Assembly: GCA_947683425.1 (NCBI GenBank)
Contig: CANTUQ010000003.1
Location: 4,092,001-4,156,000, forward strand
Direction: 5' to 3'
DNA from: Excoecaria cochinchinensis
Lineage: Eukaryota; Streptophyta; Magnoliopsida; Malpighiales; Euphorbiaceae
DNA: 64,000 nucleotides
In this document: piece by piece, positions 55,986 to 64,000 of the stretch
Layout of the letters: every line of letters begins with the position of its first letter
Position numbering within the stretch: the first letter of the stretch is position 1
The notes under the pieces: model-generated
Databases searched by the model: none
Told to the model about the DNA's origin: nothing
The model's input: the letters and a program-made list of their open reading frames with translations, nothing else
Position numbers and translations under genes: made by a program

Positions 55986-58639
55986 TGTAACACCCCGCCA
56001 TCCCCGTTGGAAGGATACCGGAGTGCCACGCGGACAAACACATATAACGAATCCATATTCACATGTATAAACAAAAACCAAATGAAATGTAAAGAAACTT
56101 TTAATTATTTAATAGTAAAACCTTTTTACATGTAACATATATCAATATCGTTTTACAAAAAGGGGCTCGTAAGCAAATACATATACAAAAATAATATTTG
56201 TTCCTTTACAAAAATTTACTTTGCTATACACAAGCCATATACAAAAATTTACAGCGGAAGACTTCAAAAATAACTTCATCAAAAGACTCCTAGTGGCCGA
56301 CCTGCAGATATCTGACTTCAAATCCCAACTCGCCACCTGCACGGGAAAAGAGCCCGTGCTAAGCGGTAACGCTTAGTGGGGAGGAACAAAACAAACGCAC
56401 AATATGCATATACAATATTTATACAATAATAATCTAATAATTCAAAAGCAAAGGCATCAAGGTTACATGTAAACATATCTCCAAATTCTTTACTTGACAT
56501 GCATAAATAAATATACAATACCAGCAATTAAGTATACAATTCGTAGTTCTCATCATTCTAAGTACATAAATTCAAGGTGCATAAAATAAAGTTATGCAAG
56601 AACTCATATACATCATATACTTATAATCATGTCAATAATGCATTTCAACATATGCAACACATTTAAACATATAGCCTGACTAGTCTGAAAATACTCTCTA
56701 GAAGTGGATGCGGTCAAATGGATACTGATAGAACACAGTACCCCAAGCATATAGAGACATGAGTCTCAAACATGTATTTTTCATATAGAGACCGAAGTCT
56801 CGCATTTAAATCCATATAGACCAAACATGGTCGAAACAAGGATCCAAACGGACCCACTTATAGTGTTTTATCATATAGCAGCTGCACACACACACTGACC
56901 TAAGTAAGCGTTTACTTATCCACTACTATGACTATTCAGGCTTAAACTCAACTCAACAACTCAAACACCAACATCAGTATTAAATACACTAAATGCAAAT
57001 ACATATTTCATGTGTACATGTGTCTAAATCAAATTCCCAAATATTTAAATACATCCAGTATCAATTATTAGAGGCAGAAGTACAAATAATTCACATTCAA
57101 GACAATTTATGTTCATGTAACATATAAACTATTAAATTATGTACATTAATTATTTAATCAAGTATACTACTTAATATTAAGCAATTATTAATTACAATTC
57201 AGATTTTAAATCCAAACTTTTGTCATGTAATGCAAAAACCCTTGAAATCAGAAGTTAAAATCATGTTTTTAAGAAACAAGGCAGCAGGGAAGGCTGGTCA
57301 CGAGTCACCCAGGCAGTGGTGTCTCGTGATGCAGCTTCACGCGAGCGCCAGGCAGAAGGGCAGGCGGTCACGGCGTGACCACCAGTCACGTCTCGTGACG
57401 CCTGAGAGGGGAGGGGAGATCACGAGATCTCGTCCCAGGAGAACCAGCGAGAGGTCGCGAGGCGTGATGCTCCATCACGTCGCGACTTCCCACAGGAAGA
57501 AAGGTCACGGCGTGATGTTCCATCACGCCACGTGACTTCCCAAAGGAGGGAGGTCACGGCGTGATGCTCCATCACGTCACGTGATCTTCCTCTCACACTC
57601 CTTCATCTTCTCAAAACAAATTTCCAGAATTCCCAGAAAACGTGAAAAACCAGAAGATCAAGAAAACAGAGTACTACCTAAATTCAAAACCCCAGCTTAC
57701 CCAAAACCATTTCCCATGTAATGATTAATCAAACATATAACTTCAAATATTCAAGGCACATTTACAGCAATCTTAGCACAAATCATATACATTTATCAGT
57801 TAAACAGAGGTAATATCTGATTCTCCATGTCCCAGGTTTCTATATTCAAGCTCATGCATAAACAATCCATTTACATTCTTTTCTACTGAATTCATGCATA
57901 CATATTATATTTCTCATACATTTTGATAACCAATTACACATAAATGTCAAACATAGAAGAATGGCAATCAGGATCCAAATTGAGAAAGACAGACACTCCC
58001 AAACCTGTTACTGAAGTCCCAAAAATGCCTACTGTACTCTTCTTCACTCAACAACCTTCTCCTTCCCTTTATCCCTCTTCTTTACTTCAGATGCTTGCAA
58101 CAAATGAAACCATAACTCATTAATCCAAAACAGAATCTCTAAAACCCAAAGGAGAAAAGAAAAGAGATTCAACCATAAAAGCCAAGAAAACTGTCGCCAC
58201 TTACCTTCTGAAGCTTCTAAACATCCAAAACCCTTAGTTCCTCAATAGAAACACACATGCAGATGATAGAAAGAACAGAAAATGGAGAAAGAACAGAATG
58301 TTGTTTTACGTGAGAGAAAACCATAAAAGAGAGAGAACTTTTTCAGTCTTCTGTTTTCCAGCCAACTAAACTTTTCTCAATCTTTTCTTTTTCCCTCACC
58401 ACGTACACACACACTCTGCTTCCACATGGCACACATGCACGTGAATCACTATCCACTTAACCTTCTTTTACCATTTAATCCTTACTAATTACATTTTAAC
58501 TCACCAAACTAAAAATCTTCAATTTACATCTTTTATTTCTTTGCAATTTAATCCTCTTTCACTTATAAATTACCCAATTGTCCTTAAATATCCATTTAAA
58601 ATTGCCAATTTCCGATTAGGCCACTTATGGGGTGTGACA
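55986..58639 (-). mobile_element. 3' LTR of the Gag-only element
   Basis: Starts TGTAACACCCCGCC and ends GGGGTGTGACA on the + strand. It has the double hairpin (56336-56381), alternative hairpins GAGACATGAGTCTC (56754), GAGACCGAAGTCTC (56788) and GACCAAACATGGTC (56819), and palindromes (57297-57590). Confidence 0.94.
57297..57590. repeat. Palindromes of TCACGGCGTGATGCTCCATC type
   Basis: Units based on GTCACGGCGTGA and CATCACGYCACGTGA, plus GATCACGAGATCTCGT, repeat about eight times. The same set is at 61393-61683. Small ORFs across it (MQKPLKSE) are not supported as genes. Confidence 0.88.
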
Positions 58640-59948
58640 ACTCTCTCCCCCTTAAGAAAATTTCGTCCTCGAAATTTCCTTGCTTATCCAAACACATCTC
58701 AAATACCAAAACCAAAACAAGATAAAACTGAACATATAAACACTTACCCGAAGGTCCGGCAGCACCCGTTACATTCTCAGCAGTCATAGCATATGCCCGA
58801 TGCCTAGTATGATCCTCTGTAGCACCGGGTCGTTGCACCGTCTCAGATGGTGCTCTCGGAGCTCTACTTGCATCCCGATTGCTTTTGATAACATTAGATC
58901 TTTTACTCTCTTGCTGATTCTGGTCCGCTTGTCGATCAGGGCAAAATGCAAACCGATGTTCCATACTTCCACACTTGAAACAGGCGCCGGTAATCTTGCG
59001 ACACGTACCCCAATGGTACCTATGACAATGCTCACACTCTGGTGCTCGGTTTCCTTTACCACCATGTGGGGCTACACTCCCTACCTGTGAAGGCACATGC
59101 ACAATCTCTCTAGACTCTTGCTCAACTGGAGCACCCTTAGACTTCTTAGTACTCACAACTCCCCCTTCTGGTGCTCTCCTCTTCTGTGCCATCTTCTGTT
59201 TAATCTCCTCAGATTCCTCTAACTTCATTGTTGCAGCCACAAGCTGATAATATCCCACTGGTTGCAAGACTACCATTGCAGACAAAGGACCTCGGTACAC
59301 CTCACGAAGTCCCTCCAGAAAATGTCTACATCTGAACTCACCAGTCAACAACTGCTCGGGCACATACTTACTCAGCCTATTGAATTCCTTGTCATACTCA
59401 CTCACTGTCATACCTCGCTGCTTCAAACTGATGAACTCTCTCCACTTCGCTTCTTGGTAAGCCTTCGTTATATACTTTTGCTCAAATTCTTGCTTGAAAT
59501 ATTCCCATGTCAACTCAGCTGGCCTCTGAGGATTCCTCATCACAAGTTCCCACCAATCATATGCTGGTCCCTGAAGCAACGATATAGCACATGAAGCTCT
59601 CTGATCTGCGGGACATCTAATCTCTTGCAGAATTCTACCTACTCTCTTGAGCCAAAACTCAGCCACATCCGATTCATCTAAGGCAGTCCCATGAAAGTCT
59701 TCTGCTCCTCTTTTTCTTAACAATTCAATTGGTGCCTTAGGAGCAGTCAACCTATCAACCACTTGCAACAAACCTTGCACTAATGCTGGATCAAAACCAA
59801 CTCCTCTATTTGCACCCACAGCTGGTGCAGGTTCCTGTGCAGGCCTATCCTGTCTCACTGGATCACCTCCTCTGATCGGACTATCTCTACGACCCATATA
59901 GACACTGTCCATTGTGTCGCCCATATACTCACTTGGATCCGACTCCAT
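58596..59948 (-). CDS. gag: Intact gag of the Gag-only element, fused to the polyprotein tail
   Basis: One open frame runs from MESDPSEYMGD (59948) to a stop at 58596 inside the LTR, about 450 codons. An upstream in-frame ATG at 59966 is possible. The capsid part has LLQGPAYDWWELVMRNPQ, YFKQEFEQKYITKAYQEAKW and EFNRLSKYVPEQLLTGEFRC. Zinc motifs are CEHCHRYHWGTC and CFKCGSMEHRFAFC. After RAYAMTAENVTGAAGPSG, where protease starts in other Tekay elements, the frame passes through a hydrophobic stretch (YVQFYLVLVLVFEMCL) straight into NFEDEIFLRGRELSHP, the last residues of the full polyprotein. All pol domains are absent. The open frame in a young copy suggests the protein may be made and packages the element RNA. 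Confidence 0.93.
   Translation of the reverse strand: MESDPSEYMGDTMDSVYMGRRDSPIRGGDPVRQDRPAQEPAPAVGANRGVGFDPALVQGLLQVVDRLTAPKAPIELLRKRGAEDFHGTALDESDVAEFWLKRVGRILQEIRCPADQRASCAISLLQGPAYDWWELVMRNPQRPAELTWEYFKQEFEQKYITKAYQEAKWREFISLKQRGMTVSEYDKEFNRLSKYVPEQLLTGEFRCRHFLEGLREVYRGPLSAMVVLQPVGYYQLVAATMKLEESEEIKQKMAQKRRAPEGGVVSTKKSKGAPVEQESREIVHVPSQVGSVAPHGGKGNRAPECEHCHRYHWGTCRKITGACFKCGSMEHRFAFCPDRQADQNQQESKRSNVIKSNRDASRAPRAPSETVQRPGATEDHTRHRAYAMTAENVTGAAGPSGKCLYVQFYLVLVLVFEMCLDKQGNFEDEIFLRGRELSHPISGLIGNWQF
58640..58660 (-). promoter_or_regulatory. Polypurine tract of the Gag-only element
   Basis: On the - strand TTTTCTTAAGGGGGAGAGAG leads to the LTR start TGTCACACCCC. It lies inside the codons for FLRGREL, so coding and priming functions overlap. 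Confidence 0.8.
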
Positions 59949-60060
59949 ATAAACACTACAAAACACAAGACATCTGCATTAGGCCACTATACAAAACTGA
60001 CTCTCATGCATAGACTCGACTCTACACTCAAACAATCACAACATAACCCAAAACCACCAA

Positions 60061-60078
60061 ACCTGGGCTCTGATACCA
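60061..60078 (-). promoter_or_regulatory. tRNA-iMet primer binding site of the Gag-only element
   Basis: On the - strand TGGTATCAGAGCCCAGGT, 18 bases with the full plant tRNA-iMet site, lies three bases after the LTR end. Confidence 0.95.
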
Positions 60079-60081
60079 AGC

Positions 60082-62735
60082 TGTAACACCCCGCCATCCC
60101 CGTTGGAAGGATACCGGAGTGCCACGCGGACAAACACATATAACGAATCCATATTCACATGTATAAACAAAAACCAAATGAAATGTAAAGAAACTTTTAA
60201 TCATTTAATAGTAAAACCTTTTTACATGTAACATATATCAATATCGTTTTACAAAAAGGGGCTCGTAAGCAAATACATATACAAAAATAATATTTGTTCC
60301 TTTACAAAAATTTACTTTGCTATACACAAGCCATATACAAAAATTTACAGCGGAAGACTTCAAAAATAACTTCATCAAAAGACTCCTAGTGGCCGACCTG
60401 CAGATATCTGACTTCAAATCCCAACTCGCCACCTGCACGGGAAAAGAGCCCGTGCTAAGCGGTAACGCTTAGTGGGGAGGAACAAAACAAACGCACAATA
60501 TGCATATACAATATTTATACAATAATAATCTAATAATTCAAAAGCAAAGGCATCAAGGTTACATGTAAACATATCTCCAAATTATTTACTTGACATGCAT
60601 AAATAAATATACAATACCAGCAATTAAGTATACAATTCGTAGTTCTCATCATTCTAAGTACATAAATTCAAGGTGCATAAAATAAAGTTATGCAAGAACT
60701 CATATACATCATATACTTATAATCATGTCAATAATGCATTTCAACATATGCAACACATTTAAACATATAGCCTGACTAGTCTGAAAATACTCTCTAGAAG
60801 TGGATGCGGTCAAATGGATACTGATAGAACACAGTACCCCAAGCATATAGAGACATGAGTCTCAAACATGTATTTTTCATATAGAGACCGAAGTCTCGCA
60901 TTTAAATCCATATAGACCAAACATGGTCGAAACAAGGATCCAAACGGACCCACTTATAGTGTTTTATCATATAGCAGCTGCACACACACACTGACCTAAG
61001 TAAGCGCTTACTTATCCACTACTATGACTATTCAGGCTTAAACTCAACTCAACAACTCAAACACCAACATCAGTATTAAATACACTAAATGCAAATACAT
61101 ATTTCATGTGTACATGTGTCTAAATCAAATTCCCAAATATTTAAATACATCCAGTATCAATTATTAGAGGCAGAAGTACAAATAATTCACATTCAAGACA
61201 ATTTATGTTCATGTAACATATAAACTATTAAATTATGTACATTAATTATTTAATCAAGTATACTACTTAATATTAAGCAATTATTAATTACAATTCAGAT
61301 TTTAAATCCAAACTTTTGTCATGTAATGCAAAAACCCTTGAAATCAGAAGTTAAAATCATGTTTTTAGGAAACAAGGCAGCAGGGAAGGCTGGTCACGAG
61401 TCACCCAGGCAGTGGTGTCTCGTGACGCAGCTTCACGCGAGCGCCAGGCAGAAGGGCAGGCGGTCACGGCGTGACCACCAGTCACGTCTCGTGACGCCTG
61501 AGAGGGGAGGGGAGATCACGAGATCTCGTCCCAGGAGAACCAGCGAGAGGTCGCGAGGCGTGATGCTCCATCACGTCGCGACTTCCCACAGGAAGGAAGG
61601 TCACGGCGTGATGTTCCATCACGCCACGTGACTTCCCAAAGGAGGGAGGTCACGGCGTGATGCTCCATCACGTCACGTGATCTTCCTCTCACACTCCTTC
61701 ATCTTCTCAAAACAAATTTCCAGAATTCCCAGAAAACGTGAAAAACCAGAAGATCAAGAAAACAGAGTACTACCTAAATTCAAAACCCCAGCTTACCCAA
61801 AACCATTTCCCATGTAATGATTAATCAAACATATAACTTCAAATATTCAAGGCACATTTACAGCAATCTTAGCACAAATCATATACATTTATCAGTTAAA
61901 CAGAGGTAATATCTGATTCTCCATGTCCCAGGTTTCTATATTCAAGCTCATGCATAAACAATCCATTTACATTCTTTTCTACTGAATTCATGCATACACA
62001 TTATATTTCTCATACATTTTGATAACCAATTACACATAAATGTCAAACATAGAAGAATGGCAATCAGGATCCAAATTGAGAAAGACAGACACTCCCAAAC
62101 CTGTTACTGAAGTCCCAAAAATGCCTACTGTACTCTTCTTCACTCAACAACCTTCTCCTTCCCTTTATCCCTCTTCTTTACTTCAGATGCTTGCAACAAA
62201 TGAAACCATAACTCATTAATCCAAAACAGAATCTCTAAAACCCAAAGGAGAAAAGAAAAGAGATTCAACCATAAAAGCCAAAAAAACTGTCGCCACTTAC
62301 CTTCTGAAGCTTCTAAACATCCAAAACCCTTAGTTCCTCAACAGAAACACACATGCAGATGATAGAAAGAACAGAAAATGGAGAAAGAACAGAATGTTGT
62401 TTTACGTGAGAGAAAACCAGAAAAGAGAGAGAACTTTTTCAGTCTTCTGTTTTCCAGCTAACTAAACTTTTCTCAATCTTTTCTTTTTTCCTCACCACGT
62501 ACACACACACACTGCTTCCACATGGCACACATGCACGTGAATCACTATCCACTTAACCTTCTTTTACCATTTAATCCTTACTAATTACATTTTAACTCAC
62601 CAAACTAAAAATCTTCAATTTACATCTTTTATTTCTTTGCAATTTAATCCTCTTTCACTTATAAATTACCCAATTGTCCTTAAATATCCATTTAAAATTG
62701 CCAATTTCCGATTAGGCCACTTATGGGGTGTGACA
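60082..62735 (-). mobile_element. 5' LTR of the Gag-only element
   Basis: Same length and ends as the 3' LTR, with the double hairpin (60432-60477) and palindromes (61393-61683). Differences from its partner are single bases such as C/T at 60202, A/C near 60588 and A/G near 61368. Confidence 0.94.
61393..61683. repeat. TCACGGCGTGATG palindromes in the 5' LTR
   Basis: Copy of the cluster at 57297-57590 with one or two changes. Confidence 0.88.
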
Positions 62736-62740
62736 TTTAC

Positions 62741-62852
62741 ATTAATTCTTAAATTATCCAGTTAACATACCAAACACTTCACTTGCATAACTTTAATCAC
62801 CACTAATCCTCAATATGCTCAAATCCTTCTAGGATACATTTTGGGTTGTCAC
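62741..62852 (-). mobile_element. Outer end of the long - strand LTR
   Basis: After TTTAC the sequence runs to TTTTGGGTTGTCACA at 62852, which in the - orientation is an LTR start TGTGACAACCC. It is inferred to be the far end of the LTR broken by the CACTA-like element, Tekay-3 and the Gag-only element; the sum of the pieces is about 3.5 kb. Confidence 0.6.
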
Positions 62853-63058
62853 AAGTGTTCCATGCCAATGATTTCAAATCGAAGGCTTGAACGAAATCCT
62901 TTGGTTTACCCCACAAGACAAGGAAGCGCCTAAAAATGTTGAAGAGGCTCTTTCACGCCCAGCTAAAGAAAAATGTAATAAAGAAATGGAAGAAAAAATG
63001 GCATCCATGAGATCAAACCATGTTTTAGAGCTGGTTTATCAACTGAAAAGACACAAAC
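62853..63058 (+). pseudogene. Ty1/copia pol remnant (start of RT domain)
   Basis: The frame reads NEILWFTPQDKEAPKNVEEA, LSRPAKEKCNKEMEEKMASM and RSNHVLELVYQL. The pattern of EAL, then K..EMEEKM.SM..NHV.ELV, is the start of the copia reverse transcriptase region. It is cut by LTRs on both sides and has no catalytic motif, so it is a small relic. Confidence 0.75.
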
Positions 63059-64000
63059 TGTAACAACCCAAGTTGGGCCTAATCGGAATTTGCATGCTAA
63101 GTCGAGAAATTAAGGGTAATTTGGTAATTTGTGCTTGAGAAAATTTGGATATTAAGGACTTAAGTGTAAAATTAATTAAATATGTTAAGTGGAGGAATTA
63201 TCTAGTGTGTGTGGTGTTTGGTAACAAGGATTTTAAATATCTACTTAAGAAGTATCTAGTGAGGTAGGAGTATGGTTCTAAGGATTGGTAAGTCAAAGAT
63301 GGGAATGTTTGGTCCAGTAAGAACATGCCAAGTGGAGTTGTTAGGTGAGCATTTAATGTAAAAGCAAGAGAGAGGAAAGGGAGGGCAAAAAAAGAAGAGA
63401 AGCTTCCCGTGGAAGCTAAGCTCTTCCTCTTTCTTGCCCCATTCCCGTTCTCCTCATCCCTTTCTTTTTCATTTGGATGCTCTCCATCTTGGCTTGAGTT
63501 GGTACTTCAAGGTTTGAGTGGAATTTCTGAAGATTTGAGCTAGGTTTTGAAAGGTAAGTGATTGGGTTTGAGTTGGGTTTCTGCATCTCCTTCTTGTTCT
63601 TTAAATTTTTAATTTTGAAAAGTGATTGTATGGCTTGACTTAAAGTGTATTTTGACTAGGTTTTGTGCAAGAATCGGAGGAGAGAAAGAATAGCAAAGGG
63701 AAAGAGAAAGTGGGCTCTTAAAGGAAAGATTGAAACTGCAAATTCCAAGTTTGGGAGTGATTCTTTTATTATGTTCAGTTGGAAGTCTATTGCCCTAGTT
63801 CTCATTTTGGATTTAATGTGTATGTGTTTGTGTCTTGTAAATTCTGTAAATTTTAAGTGATTTATTTGAGTAAATGCATGTGTGATGATGATGTAAGATG
63901 GGTTGTCATATAGTTGTGATGAAGGTATGATTTTGGCAAATTCTGTTCAGTTTTCATTTGACCTCTGTGTAATTGTTTTGTGATAAGTATAGTTTTAGAC
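63059..64000 (+). mobile_element. Start of another Tekay-type LTR, running off the window
   Basis: It begins TGTAACAACCCAAGTTGGGC at 63059 and matches the start of the LTR at 32570 in layout: TGCTAAGTCG, GGTAATTTGGTAATTT, a pyrimidine-rich stretch (63400-63480), GGTAAGTGA (63553) and the GTTTTCATTTGACCTCTGTG block (63948). The end is outside the window. Confidence 0.82.

Larger units (their letters stand above)
55986..62735 (-). mobile_element. Young Gag-only LTR retrotransposon
   Basis: Two LTRs of identical length (2654 bp: 55986-58639 and 60082-62735) enclose only 1442 bp. The target TTTAC is exact on both sides (55981-55985 and 62736-62740). The primer site and polypurine tract are intact. 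The sole gene is gag, with no protease, RT, RNase H or integrase. By eye I counted about 13 base differences between the LTRs (about 0.5 percent), so insertion was recent. It fits the class known as TR-GAG elements, which rely on partners for pol functions. Confidence 0.94.

Noticed and set aside
57230..57535. 101-codon ORF present in both LTRs of the Gag-only element
   Set aside because: It is duplicated only because the LTR is, overlaps the palindrome cluster and matches no family I know.
58800..59594. Plus-strand ORFs opposite the Gag-only gag
   Set aside because: They are antisense shadows of the gag reading frame.

Overview
This is a window of plant nuclear DNA made almost entirely of nested LTR retrotransposons and their remnants, as in pericentromeric or other repeat-rich chromatin. 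The evidence for a plant is Ty3/gypsy chromovirus polyproteins of the Tekay/Del type with a chromodomain, tRNA-iMet primer binding sites (TGGTATCAGAGC), a Tat/Ogre-type element, a CACTA-type transposon, and captured exons resembling plant poly(A)-binding protein, transportin-1 and ribosomal protein S7. No intact host gene, rRNA or tRNA gene was seen. The species cannot be named from the sequence; the captured exons and element types suggest an angiosperm.

Layout. (1) 1-24085: a decayed + strand Tekay element (Tekay-1). Its polyprotein is split into pieces at 1-276, 298-896, 6321-6371 and 19072-19622, and its 3' LTR lies at 19591-24085. It was hit first by a solo LTR (897-6320, duplicated target GATAC) and then by a Tat/Ogre-like element (duplicated target CTAAG; LTRs at 6372-9194 and 16280-19071). 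The Tat-like element keeps a gag gene but no recognisable pol, and carries an exon of a poly(A)-binding protein gene. A block of about 6.8 kb occurs twice (2415-9194 and 12323-19071, offset about 9.9 kb), best explained by unequal crossing-over. A hAT-like element (19670-21612, duplicated target GTTTTAAG) sits in the Tekay-1 LTR.

(2) 24086-27867: two partial LTRs of related elements, with microsatellites. (3) 27868-39465: a - strand Tekay element (Tekay-2) with all domains in broken frames. A 3.9 kb solo LTR (32570-36462, duplicated target CTTAC) interrupts its reverse transcriptase. Its two LTRs match for only about 515 bp, so it looks chimeric.

(4) 39466-62852: inferred to be one long - strand LTR split by three insertions: a CACTA-like element with several captured host gene fragments (39908-44131), a - strand Tekay element with two LTRs (Tekay-3, 45279-54644), and a young - strand Gag-only element (55986-62735). 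(5) 62853-64000: a Ty1/copia pol remnant followed by the start of another gypsy LTR.

Working relationships. The Gag-only element has near-identical LTRs, a perfect primer binding site, a polypurine tract and one open gag frame, so it probably moved recently using proteins supplied by other Tekay copies. The Tat-like element would also have needed a helper. Across all the Tekay-type LTRs, a chain of short hairpins recurs in the same order with compensating arm changes, and each LTR family has its own cluster of longer palindromes. These shared structures are the most unusual signal in the window.
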